This document shows positions 10,600 through 21,759 of a stretch of 64,000 bases of DNA, piece by piece. The translations under genes were made by a program, and so were the position numbers. The notes beneath the pieces were generated by a model. It saw only the letters and a program-made list of their open reading frames with translations. It made no database searches and was not told the DNA's origin. Each line of letters starts with the position of its first letter. Position 1 is the stretch's first letter. This stretch comes from Arabidopsis thaliana (taxonomy: Eukaryota; Streptophyta; Magnoliopsida; Brassicales; Brassicaceae): assembly GCF_000001735.4 (NCBI RefSeq), contig NC_003071.7, positions 6,751,151 to 6,815,150 on the forward strand. The letters are read 5' to 3'.

Positions 10600-12248
10600 A
10601 TGAACAGAGAGCAAATTCATATTTTGTTCTTCCCCTTCATGGCTCATGGCCACATGATTCCACTCTTAGACATGGCCAAGCTTTTCGCTAGAAGAGGAGC
10701 CAAATCAACTCTCCTCACAACCCCAATAAATGCTAAGATCTTGGAGAAACCCATTGAAGCATTCAAAGTTCAAAATCCTGATCTCGAAATCGGAATCAAG
10801 ATCCTCAATTTCCCTTGTGTAGAGCTTGGATTGCCAGAAGGATGCGAGAACCGTGACTTCATTAACTCATACCAAAAATCTGACTCATTTGACTTGTTCT
10901 TGAAGTTTCTTTTCTCTACCAAGTATATGAAACAGCAGTTGGAGAGTTTCATTGAAACAACCAAACCGAGTGCTCTTGTAGCCGATATGTTCTTCCCTTG
11001 GGCAACAGAATCCGCGGAGAAGATCGGTGTTCCAAGACTTGTGTTCCACGGCACATCATCCTTTGCCTTGTGTTGTTCGTATAACATGAGGATTCATAAG
11101 CCACACAAGAAAGTCGCTTCGAGTTCTACTCCATTTGTAATCCCTGGTCTCCCTGGAGACATAGTTATTACAGAAGACCAAGCCAATGTCACCAACGAAG
11201 AAACTCCATTCGGAAAGTTTTGGAAAGAAGTCAGGGAATCAGAGACCAGTAGCTTTGGTGTTTTGGTGAATAGCTTCTACGAGCTGGAATCATCTTATGC
11301 TGATTTTTACCGTAGTTTTGTGGCGAAAAAAGCGTGGCATATAGGTCCACTTTCACTATCCAACAGAGGGATTGCAGAGAAAGCCGGAAGAGGGAAAAAG
11401 GCAAACATTGATGAGCAAGAATGCCTCAAATGGCTTGACTCTAAGACACCTGGCTCAGTAGTTTACTTGTCCTTTGGTAGCGGAACCGGCTTACCCAACG
11501 AACAGCTGTTAGAGATTGCTTTCGGCCTTGAAGGCTCTGGACAAAATTTCATTTGGGTGGTTAGCAAAAATGAAAACCAAGGTAATTTTTTTCCTCCTTA
11601 ACCATTATTAATCAATGTAGTCTTTATTAGTATATTTCCAAAAATATTAACATTTGTGTATACATTTTCCTATTGCCAAATATGCTATGATGCCATAGCA
11701 ATGAGTAGATTGGTTTGTGTACTTTATATATTACTTTGTAGAACTTCTAACAATTATGACTTGGTGTTGGTGTAGTTGGGACAGGTGAAAATGAAGATTG
11801 GTTGCCTAAAGGGTTTGAAGAGAGGAATAAAGGAAAAGGGCTGATAATACGCGGATGGGCCCCGCAAGTGCTGATACTTGACCACAAAGCAATCGGAGGA
11901 TTTGTGACGCATTGCGGATGGAACTCGACTTTGGAGGGCATTGCCGCAGGGCTGCCTATGGTGACTTGGCCGATGGGGGCAGAACAGTTCTACAACGAGA
12001 AGTTATTGACAAAAGTGTTGAGAATAGGAGTGAACGTTGGAGCTACCGAGTTGGTGAAAAAAGGAAAGTTGATTAGTAGAGCACAAGTGGAGAAGGCAGT
12101 AAGGGAAGTGATTGGTGGTGAGAAGGCAGAGGAAAGGCGGCTAAGGGCTAAGGAGCTGGGCGAGATGGCTAAAGCCGCTGTGGAAGAAGGAGGGTCTTCT
12201 TATAATGATGTGAACAAGTTTATGGAAGAGCTGAATGGTAGAAAGTAG
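10600..12248 (+). CDS. UGT73B4: UDP-glucosyltransferase UGT73B4
   Basis: Tandem paralogue of UGT73B5, also a family-1 UDP-glucosyltransferase for phenolic acceptors. Exons 10600-11581 and 11785-12248, with the intron at the same phase-1 site as in UGT73B5, give 481 residues. The catalytic His lies in FMAHGHM near the N-terminus; the PSPG box starts at about W351 ([20 protein letters not shown]). The ATG at 10600 starts the conserved MNREQIHIL; upstream codons in frame do not match the paralogue. The last 242 coding bases differ from UGT73B5 at only three sites, against roughly 10% elsewhere, which suggests gene conversion. Corresponds to AT2G15490 as I recall. Confidence 0.94.
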
Positions 12249-12484
12249 AAAGATAGAGCATGTTTAATGTTGTGAGATGGATTGTTAACTTTTCTTAATC
12301 TTTGATGTTCGTGGTGTGTTCTTATATAATTAATAAAGATCTAATAAGCCAATAGTCTATACTGAAATACATTTATTTGGTATATATATCATCTATGGCA
12401 AATTTAAGTATATGCGTTTAAACAGAAATTGCATCAAGTAGAAAGGCTACCTGTTACTTTAACATAATCTTGTGCTAGGTAGTT

Positions 12485-13600
12485 GTGGAATTTTCAGGAC
12501 AATTAAAAGGCTATGGGTTTGTGCAATATGAAACTGAAGAATCTGCTTGGAAAGCTATGAGTAAATTGATCGGCATGTTGTTAAATGACAAGCAAGTGTA
12601 TGTTGGACCTTTCCTAAGAGGCAAGAAAGGGATTCTATTGGTAGCAAAACAATATTCACCAACGTGTATGTGAAGAATCTTGTTGAATCAACTACTGATG
12701 ATGATTTGAAGAACACTTTTGGTGAGTTTCGTAAGATAACAAGGGCTTTGGGTTTGTTAACTTTGAAAATGCTGATGCTGCTTCTAAGGCTGTGGAGTCT
12801 CTCAAGGGAAACACGTTTGATGATAAGCAATGGGTTGTTGATAGAGCTCAGAAGAAGTCTGAAAGGGAAATGGAACTAAAGGTTCCGTATGAGCAGAGTT
12901 TGAAGGAAATTGCTGACAAGTTTCAAAGTTATAACTTGTATGTTAAGAATTTAGATGAGGAGAAACTCAAAGAGCTCTTTACACCTTATGGCACTGTTAC
13001 GTCCAAAATTCCCTTCTCTGCTAATCTAAATTGTACTATATTCTGTTGGTGGCATATATAAATCCCCTTTCCTAAAACATAACAGGTGATGCAGAATTCT
13101 AATGGCATAAGCAGGGGCTCGGGTTTTGTAGCTTTTTCAACTCAAAAGCAGCCAAAGATGTAAGCCATTTGTAATGTTTTACTGAGTTTGTACATGATTA
13201 GTAGTGATAACTCTTCAGCGTTACTATCAGTGGAATCTGTAAAGATGTCATAGATGAGTGGTAAAATGATTGAAAACAAATACATCTATTTTTTCTATTC
13301 ACTGTTTCCAATTCTGTTTGTGTAATAGTGGATAAATTATGAAAGAATGCCCACATATATACCCTTAACTGTTGTACATTCTATAATCTAATATTTAGAT
13401 GATACCTTTTGGAACTTTATATGTTCCTGTGAACTTTATAGTGGTGAAATTTTCATGTAACAATGGGTACCTGCACCACAATGTCAACAAGCTCAGTTTT
13501 CCCAAATGAGATCAGTTGCAATGCCACCATCTGTTGGTCCTCGTATGCCAATCTATCCCCTTGGTAGTCCTGGAATTAGAAAATCAATGTTTTATGGTTA
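12485..13600 (+). pseudogene. Poly(A)-binding protein pseudogene fragment
   Basis: Broken relic of a cytoplasmic PABP. In order: the end of RRM2 (GYGFVQYETEE, then [14 protein letters not shown]) at about 12505-12625; RRM3 start ([21 protein letters not shown]) near 12665; after a frameshift, [18 protein letters not shown] and [12 protein letters not shown] near 12755-12880; RRM4 start (NLYVKNLDEEKLKELF) near 12935; a retained intron ending ACAG near 13084; then VMQNSNGISRGSGFVAFST. A detached stretch at about 13465-13580 encodes QFSQMRSVAMPP...GPRMPIYPLGSPGI of the linker. Retained introns mean it arose by DNA duplication, not retroposition. RRM1, the rest of RRM4 and the MLLE domain are missing. 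Confidence 0.85.
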
Positions 13601-14299
13601 ACTTTTTTTTTAATTTTCTTTTCCGTAGGATTCTTTGACATGGTTTGTGATTCTCCTCCACCTCCAAACTTAATACGTTTTGTTTGAAAATTGATTTTAT
13701 ATTTTCATTTTTGGTTTGTTTAGACGTTAACCATGTGTTATCAGTAAGAACATGATCATGTATGCTCATCTGAAAAATGATTTTTTTTGATAAATGGCCC
13801 ATAGAGATAAAATGGCTCAAAGCGGATAAATCTTAACAATGAAACAAGTAAGTGGCAAGAAAATGAAATTGTAGAAAAATTCTAAGATTAAGCAAGAAGA
13901 GACATGAATCTTTAAAGACGAAGAAGCTAAGTCTCGAAAAAGGTAATTGATGAACCACTTTTTCTTGCAATGTGGAAAGCTTTTGAACAACATTTCTAAA
14001 GTCAATGGAGAGTTTGGATGTCTTCTTGAAACAAGTATCATATCTTAATAAGTCTTTATGCTAAGATCTCTAAGGAAGAGCATGCCATATAGTTTTCAAA
14101 CTCTTTACCAAAGCAGAATGATCAAATCAAAGATGCAATGAAATAAAGGAGCCAATACAAGGTTGTTGGATATTTCTCTATGCATTGGTCAAGTAAAGCT
14201 AACAAATAATGGTCTATTTGATTGTTACAAATAAAAAATAAATCTACCAAAGAGAAATTATTTTGTAGGCTTGTTGCATAGAAAATTGGAAATTTTTTT
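13600..14299. other. Intergenic, nothing recognised
   Basis: Moderately AT-rich sequence. Short open frames on the minus strand at 13584-14041 show no domain or codon pattern that supports a gene. Confidence 0.5.
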
Positions 14300-15268
14300 G
14301 CTAGCTACACGAAATATCAAAAAATACATGGTCACACATGCCAACTATACTATTATATCCTCAGCTACACGAAATAGATGTATTGCATGACCACATGTCT
14401 AAACTATACGACGTCATGTAGTTAACATCATAGACATACAATTCCGGTATACCAATGGATTGACTCCGGTGAAAACCAATGTTGACTAGCAAAAATATTA
14501 AGAAAAAATATTTGTTTATGTTTTTAATTTTAAAACAAAAATAATCAAAAAACACATTCTACATTTTGCATATACATTTTAATTTATTAATTCTTATAAT
14601 ATTTAGTTTTTCATTTTCAAAATTAAACTAAAAGTGTAATAATTTTTTTTAATAAATTTTAATGAGATAAAAATTTAAATTAAAACCTCAAAATCTTATT
14701 AGGATCATTTAAGTAAGGAAACTGCTTATTCAAATTGTCAATTAAAAAAAATACTAACTTTTTGGTTTGGTTTATTTATATACAAAAATTTTGTTGTTAT
14801 GTAATTTTCCAACCTCAAAAATTATGTTCTACAATAAAAATCATTAGAATCAAACCCAATACAATAAGATTTTCCTGCTTTTAATTTAAATATTATTATC
14901 TTAAAAATTTATGAATTATTTTTATTACACTTAAAATTTAGTTTTGAAATTGAAAAACTAACTATTATAAGAATTAATGCATTAAGTGTTTTTGATTATA
15001 CAACACCAAATAAAATTACTTTTTATTTTAATTTTAATATTAAAAATAAATATAATTTTTTTTTCTATTATTTTGGTTGGTCAATTCCGATCAACACTGA
15101 TCTTCGCTAGAGTAAATTTATGAGTGTACCGAAATTGCATGTCTATAGTATTAACTATATGATGTCATAATTCAAATATCTGGTCATGAAATATATCTAC
15201 TTCGTATAGATGAGGATACAATAATATACTTGACATCATCATGTATTCTCTGATACTTCGTATAGTTA
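14300..15268. mobile_element. Foldback / long-TIR element
   Basis: The left arm (about 14300-14700) and right arm (about 14865-15268) are inverted copies. Examples: CTACACGAAATA near 14366 against the reverse complement of TACTTCGTATAG near 15199; ATTAATTCTTATAATATTTAG near 14587 against its inverted partner near 14970; CATAGACATACAATTCCGGTA near 14430 against TACCGAAATTGCATGTCTATAG near 15127. Only about 165 bp separates the arms. There is no transposase frame. This fits a foldback or long-TIR Mutator-type non-autonomous element; the RNA could form a long hairpin. Its right end lies about 20 bp from the poly(T) end of the neighbouring LINE. Confidence 0.7.
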
Positions 15269-15471
15269 ATAAATTCTTTTCTAGATATTTTTTTTTTTTC
15301 ACTGAATTATATTATATTGATGATTAGAAAGTTGATTGGAACCTTTACAAAAGAAAAACAACAGCTTACAGAAAGGTACACCTATATGCACCGATCACCA
15401 AAAAATTGTGATTGGAAACAGTCCAATATCAACAAGAGAAGAGTAAGGTCTAGGTAGAGATTCTCTCTCTC

Positions 15472-18400
15472 TCAAAGAGCTGAGAAAGCCAACGTGGAGG
15501 ACCGGAAGCGACGTACGACTGAAATCTGTACCACACTTTGAGCTATAAGAGAAGCTCCCCTATTGGAAACCACTTTTTCTTCCACTACCTTCCACTCTTC
15601 AACCTTGTCCAAAAAATAAGTTAGTTCTCCAACATTATATGCAAGAGAGGGCCACGCTTTCGGCCTAGTAAAAGCAGACAACAAGTCTCCTGGCTCAAAA
15701 GCGAACAACACCCTTGAAACTCTATGGCTACGCATACTATCAATAGCCCAAAAAATACATCGCAGGCTGGCTTCTTTTTTGTTAGAACACCCATTAAAAG
15801 CCCTTCTACTATGTAAAATGACAGACCCATGTTCATCTCTGAGAACCCAAGCTCCACCACAAACCTTTTTCTTCCCAGACCAGGCTGAACCAATGTTACA
15901 TTTCACCCAACCTTCAGGTGGCGGTTCCCAGCTGTGAGTAAAAGGTATCACTCTCTGTCCCTCCTCAGATTCAGAGACACGAATCTGTGATTGTGCCTGA
16001 AACCATTCTAGAGTATCTTCTTGAATCTTGACAATGGAATTCAAAGGACAGAAAGTGATGCCATCAAAAAACAGCTTGTTTCTGTTCTTCCATAATCTCC
16101 AAAGCACCCAAGGCCAAGACCTCTTTACCAAATCTGGAACCAAAATCATCTTTTTCAGCTCAAAGAGGAACTGAATATTTGCAAAGATTGACGCATTTTG
16201 AAATCCAAACTCCGGAGTAGGAACGCCTGATAAAGCCCATACTTGTCTTGCCATAGAACAAGTGAATAGGACATGATTTGTAGACTCTCCCTCGTCGCCG
16301 CAAATTTGGCATCTTGGGTCAATGGACATGCCTCTTCTAATGATTTGGTCCGCCACAGGCAGAGCTGCACTTAAAATTCTCCAGAGAAACATTTTTATTT
16401 TTGGAGAGGATTTAGTGGACCAAACCTGTTCCTTAAGGCCGTTGGTTGACGGAAGGAGATTAGCCTGCTGGATTAGATCGAGCTTATTGGATTGGAAGGC
16501 TAGCCAATAACCCGATTTCACAGAGTACTCCCCAGTCTTTGCGTGAAGCCAAACCCAGAAATCATCCATGTTCACCACCGGGTTTCTTTTGGTTATTAGC
16601 TCAACGTCAGTCGGGTAAAACAATTCCTCCAGTAAGTCCCTCTTCCAGCAACGATCTTCAAAATTAATGAGGTCATTGACTTTTAAATCCAGGTTGACAG
16701 AAAAATGCCTCTGAAGGGGAAGTCTTGGTGCAATGTCAAAAATCCAAGGGTCCATCCAAACATTTAAGGATTTTCCATTGCCCACTTCTTTTCTTAACCC
16801 TTTAGCTAATAATTCTCTGCCAAACAAAATGCTGCAACAAGCATATGATGGCCGGACTCCCAAATCTGCTTCTAGAAACTCTTCATCATCAAAGTATCGA
16901 CTTTTAAAGAATCTTGCGAAGAGAAAAGAAGGATATTGAAGTATTCTCCAGCTTTGCTTTGCCAGCAGAGCCTGGTTGAAGCTTTCTATGTCTCTAAAAC
17001 CAAGGCCTCCACTCTCTTTGGCAAGACACAATTTCTCCCAGCTAACCCAATGGGTCTTCCTCTTGTGTTCTAAGGCATTCCACCAGAAATCTGACATTGC
17101 ACTTGTGAGATTCTTGCAGGTAGTCTTTGTCAGTTTAAAACACGACATCGCATAGACTTGCATTGCCATAGCCACTGCTTTTAGCAAAATTTCCTTACCC
17201 CCAAGTGACAGAGTCCTAGCAAACCAACCCGACAACCTGGATTTGAGTTTATCTTTGATGTAGTCTAAGATCTGTATTTTAGAGCCGCTAAAACACTCAG
17301 GGAGTCCCAAATAGGTTCCTGGCCCCCTTCATTAGTGATGCCAAGCTCATCTTGAATCCAACCCTTACAATCTGATCCCACCAAAGCACCAAAAGTAATG
17401 CTAGATTTCTCGTAGTTTATTCTTTGACCCGTAGCATCACCATAGACTTTGAAGATGTTCTTAAGAACTGAGACTTCTTCCTTCTCAGCTTTACACATAA
17501 ACAAGCTGTCATCAGCAAACAACAAATGATGTATGGCAGGACCAGTTGGAGAGAAACGAATACCACTAAGGAGACCTTAACTTTCTGCTCTATTCATAAG
17601 GTGTGTGAGACCCTCCGAGCACAGAACAAACAGAAAGGGAGATAGTGGGTCTCCTTGCCTTAGCCCTCTAGATGGAGTGATATTCCCATATGCCTTGTCA
17701 TTGATTAAAACTGAGTAAGATACTGAAGAAATCATGAACATGATCCACTGAACCCACCTAGAATGAAAACCAAGAGCAACGAGCAAGGCTTTAACATAGT
17801 TCCACTCTACCCGATCAAATGCCTTAGACATATCAGATTTAATGGCAATGAAATCCTTAGAGATTGTCTTGTGTGTTCTCAGACCATGCACCACCTCATG
17901 AGCAATAAGTATATTATCAGATATCAGCCTTTCCGCCACAAACGCTGATTGATTAGGAGAAACCAATTCAGGGAGGAAAGGTTGCAGCCTCCTAATCATT
18001 ATCTTCGAAATGATCTTATACATTACTGAACATAAACTTATTGGTCTTAGGTCAGTCATCTTATCTGGTTTCTTCTTTTTGGGCAGCAAACACAAATGAG
18101 TGAAATTCCATTCCCTGGGAAAGGAACCATTGAGAAAGAACTTTTGAACCTCTTGAGTGACTTGGAGTCCAATGATTGTCCAGTACTTCTGAAAGAAGAA
18201 ACCATCTGCAACCTCTTGAGTGACTTGGAGTCCAATGATTGTCCAGAACTTTTGAACCTCTTGAGTGACTTGGAGTCCAATGATTGTCCAGTAAAACCGT
18301 CTGCCCCCGGGGCACTTGAGCTTCTTATTGCGAAGACCGCATCTCTAACTTCATTCTTAGAGACAGTGGCGGTGAGGACCCTGTTCATAACCTCTGTTAC

Positions 18401-19634
18401 CCTTGGCTGAAAACCGGCAAACAAGTCAGCAAAATTACTTCCCTCTGAAGACTTGAAGAGATCCTTGAAGTAGGATTCAGCAATAGCCCCTTTTGACACT
18501 TCATCTTTGTGCACATAACTGGTCAATGTGTTGTTTACCTCTGTTGTCTTTAACTGAAGCATGGAAGAAAGAAGTGTTTTTATCTCCCCCATGCATCCAT
18601 TTGGCTCTACTCTTCTGACTCCAGAAGGTTTCTTCATCTTGGTTAGCCTTGCAAAGATCATTTTTCAGAGTAAAAACCACCTTAGACCTGGGAAAACCTG
18701 AAGATTGTTCCAGCTCTAAAGCTGCTCTAGCTTGAGAAATACAAGTTAAAGAGTTGCTGTTATTCTCCTGCTTCCAACGACTTAGAGCTGATCTGCACTT
18801 TTTCAATCTTTCCAAAACCTGCATGCCCCCGACCCTTTGATTTCCATTCCAGGCCTGCTGAATTGCCTCTTTAACCAGGGGTTGGTTGAACAACCTTTTG
18901 TCAAACCTGAAATTACCTTTGTACTCTTCCTTGGTCTTTGATAACCTCACCAAGACTGGCCTACGATCAGAGCCTCTCTTATCCAGAAACTCCTGATTAG
19001 AAACTGGAAAATGCCGAAACCAGTTTTTGTTGCCAAAGCATCTATCCAAACGGCACTGAATCCACAAGCTGTTTCTTTTCCCTCCCCACGAGAATGGATT
19101 ACCCTTACTTGGAAGCTCCAACATATCACAGCATTCCAACATGTCTTTGAAAGAGATAAAAGATGAGTCCCCACGCCTTGGGCCTCCTCTTTTCTCCCCA
19201 TTGTGAAGAATAACGTTAAAATCCCCTAACATGCACCAAGGTTCTTTTCTGTTGAGTCCAATCTTTGAAATCTTTTCCCAAACCAAATGCTTGTTACTAA
19301 AAGCCGGATCTCCATAAACACAGGAGACAAAGAAATCATAAGAGCCAAATTGTATTTGAAAATCAATAAGGTTCTTATCCGCATATCTTACATCGATATT
19401 TACACCCTTCTTCCAAAACAGAGCTAAACCCCCACTGAGACCAACCGGGTTCACTGTGTACACACGATCATAACCGAGCCATTCTTGAAGATCTACTACT
19501 ACATTACTACAATTCTTGGTTTCCATCAAAAACAACACCTCAGGAAAATGAGAACGTCTCATCTCCATGAGTCTAGGAATCGTCAATTCATGAGACCGTC
19601 CCAAGCCTTGACAATTCCAACTAATAAGACTCAT
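15472..19634 (-). pseudogene. LINE 1 ORF2 (EN-RT-RNase H), inactive
   Basis: Reading 5' to 3' on the minus strand: apurinic-type endonuclease from 19634 (MSLISWNCQG, METKN, GDFNVI), whose frame ends at 18501; reverse transcriptase in pieces (ADGF at about 18310; [10 protein letters not shown]...[14 protein letters not shown] and [15 protein letters not shown] in 17577-18095; FADD box near 17520); then 15472-17310 with GGKEILLK, the zinc-binding region and an RNase H-like tail. Defects: frameshift near 18510, a repeat-caused disruption at 18140-18291, an in-frame TAA at 17577 and a frameshift near 17310. The endonuclease SDH motif is SDR (codon 18963-18965) and the first RNase H Asp is Gly (15889-15891). 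Not functional. Confidence 0.85.
18140..18291 (-). repeat. Triplicated segment of about 40 bp in LINE 1 reverse transcriptase
   Basis: Three copies of AACCTCTTGAGTGACTTGGA followed by GTCCAATGATTGTCCAG (plus-strand reading) at about 18140-18184, 18210-18247 and 18248-18291. The first two are separated by 26 bp of other reverse transcriptase sequence. The duplication splits the fingers region of the reverse transcriptase and changes its frame. Confidence 0.85.
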
Positions 19635-21097
19635 TAGGCGTTGGACGGTCCCTCAATTGGGACCACCATTGTTGAGCTGAGCTTGATGAATTTTGCAGTG
19701 CTCGTGCCCAAATCAACTGCTTTTCTCTTGTCTTTGGAACTTGAAGCTGAACCCTTCCCTATCTTCTGATCAGCAACATTGTAATGTGGATCTCTCGGTT
19801 TTGGTTTCCTTGCATGTTTTGGGGGCCTGTTTCTCTGCTTTGCTTTTTTCTGAAAAGTCCCAGTAGAGCCTGTCTCAAAGAGACCAGGGCTATAAACCGT
19901 TGGACTATCAGTAAAAGGCTGAGAGAGAGCAAGGAAACTACCTCCTTCATTGAGCACAAAAGGCTTCACCGGTTCCCTGAGCCAACTTGTGTTTCTTTCA
20001 GGCTGAGAGTCTTCTATCCTCTCAGGAGACGAGTTGAGGTTGATTCTGCCACTTTGACTCGAAGAACCTTCTTGATCAAAGCTAAAGACCACACCTTTTT
20101 CCTTTGACAGATCATGGTGAACAATTGGAAGAGATTCCAATCGCAGAACTGTTTTTTGAGTAAAAGGGTCCTTTTCTGCTTCACTAACTGATTGAATAAC
20201 TCTATCCACTCTTACAGATCGTTCTTCAGCATTTGCGACCCGAAGGTATTGACGCATACCTTCTAACACTTCCGGAGCAATTCTCGGCCTTCCCGTGTTT
20301 GGATCCACTCCCACCTGGCTTTCTTTCAACACACCAAATAAAGGGTCTGATTCCTTCAGAATCGGAGGAGTAGTAGCTTTTGGAATGATAATGCCTTTCC
20401 TTCTGGCTGTAGCTAGGTCCTGTCTAGCTTTTACTAGGATAGGGCAAACATCTTTTTCGTGCGTAAGCCGTTGACACTCATAACACCTCTTCTGAATCCT
20501 CTCATAATGAAAGTTAACAGTCGCTGACCCTCCATTTCTGAAATTCACAACTTTTGATCTCCTTAAGGGTCTTGAGACATCAAACAGCACCTTCACTCTA
20601 ACGAACTCCCGAATTTGTTTCAATTCTGGGTTAAAGACGACTTCTTTAACTTCACCAATGAGATCACCCAGCTTAGTGATCGCCTTGGCCGTGTTGTAAT
20701 TGACTGGGATATTCCAAATTTGAACCCACAGTAGCATGTAACGAAGATAGTCATCCGGAGGATTTTCATACCACCTATCTACCACGATTGACCAATCATT
20801 GAAGGTATGAACTCCTTTCGCTAGCACTTCCTCTAAATCATGTTCAGAGTCGAAAATGAACTGGAATCTCTCATTATTGAGAGCTATTCCTTTGACCTTT
20901 CCTTCTTTCTGCCACTTCCTTGGCATATTTCTTAAGAGATTCTTCATCGGTTGACAAGCCGGGTTCAGGACCCTTCCAATGAGACTGAATTTGTTTCTCT
21001 CACTAGACAGATACTCAGGAAGATCTGGCATTTCAAACGGTTCTTCCTTTTCTTCCAACGACATCTCCATCAATGCCCTATCCATGGCGGATGACAT
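19634..21097 (-). CDS. LINE 1 ORF1 (gag-like, CCHC zinc knuckle)
   Basis: 487 codons, uninterrupted. The N-terminal half resembles the DUF4283 domain of plant LINE ORF1 proteins (FIFDSEHDLEEVL, MLLWVQIWNIPVN), followed by a CX2CX4HX4C zinc knuckle (CYECQRLTHEKDVC) and a low-complexity tail. It probably bound the LINE RNA. The ATG at 21097 is the first in frame. Its stop overlaps the ORF2 start as TAATG. This domain has stayed open while ORF2 decayed. Confidence 0.8.
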   Translation of the reverse strand: MSSAMDRALMEMSLEEKEEPFEMPDLPEYLSSERNKFSLIGRVLNPACQPMKNLLRNMPRKWQKEGKVKGIALNNERFQFIFDSEHDLEEVLAKGVHTFNDWSIVVDRWYENPPDDYLRYMLLWVQIWNIPVNYNTAKAITKLGDLIGEVKEVVFNPELKQIREFVRVKVLFDVSRPLRRSKVVNFRNGGSATVNFHYERIQKRCYECQRLTHEKDVCPILVKARQDLATARRKGIIIPKATTPPILKESDPLFGVLKESQVGVDPNTGRPRIAPEVLEGMRQYLRVANAEERSVRVDRVIQSVSEAEKDPFTQKTVLRLESLPIVHHDLSKEKGVVFSFDQEGSSSQSGRINLNSSPERIEDSQPERNTSWLREPVKPFVLNEGGSFLALSQPFTDSPTVYSPGLFETGSTGTFQKKAKQRNRPPKHARKPKPRDPHYNVADQKIGKGSASSSKDKRKAVDLGTSTAKFIKLSSTMVVPIEGPSNA

Positions 21098-21350
21098 CTT
21101 CAAGCTAAGAGGAAAACAGACACCGTAGAACTAAGACTATCGAGCTGAACTAACTCCACCAACTTCTTCAGAAAAAACAGAGATATGGAACCCAGATCTG
21201 AGAAAACGAAAGCAGTAGAGCATGGCTGAGAGGATATGATAATGAACACGAAGGGTTAGAATAGTTAATTTCGGCTGAAAAGAAAGATGGTTTCCGGTCA
21301 AAAGCTTTATTTTAAACCTAGTGAAAGACACTAAAAGAGAAAGAGGGTTC

Positions 21351-21759
21351 TAAGCCCAAAAGATAGATTTCTAAAAAATAATCACTTGTTAGGATTGGAT
21401 ACTTCGACGTCAACTGCTAACGACATGATATACAGTTATTGAAAATTGGTAATTATGAAGTTAAAGAAGTCTAAACATCTCAATTGAAAAATCTCAAATT
21501 ATTCTTACGGTGACAGTTGTCTTTAGTATGAAGTTATTACCATAGCTAGAGCCTAAAGGACAGCACCAAGACCACCACTAAGACAAGTGACGTCCTGCAA
21601 AATCTAACACTTAAATAAAATTGTCAGAGAAGATTATTTAGCACCAAACTTTTATTCTATTAATTTCCAAAAGAAAAAAAAAAAGTCATATCTTTCCAAA
21701 TTTTCATTACATAACTAACATTTTGTCACATGAAATCTGTACGTCTCTGAATCTTCTCT
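21351..21759. other. Intergenic between LINE 1 and MBR1
   Basis: No gene seen. The downstream part is the likely promoter of MBR1; an A-rich run lies near 21672. Confidence 0.4.

Larger units (their letters stand above)
15288..21350 (-). mobile_element. LINE (L1-type) retrotransposon 1, decayed
   Basis: Minus-strand plant L1-type LINE of about 6 kb. The poly(A) tail appears as a T run at 15288-15299. ORF1 is at 19634-21097; ORF2 (endonuclease, reverse transcriptase, zinc-binding region, RNase H) spans 15472-19634 but is broken. The 5' limit is not sharp: ORF1 is followed upstream by a leader to about 21350. I could not find a target-site duplication. Together with several frameshifts and catalytic substitutions this indicates an old insertion. 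Confidence 0.85.
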
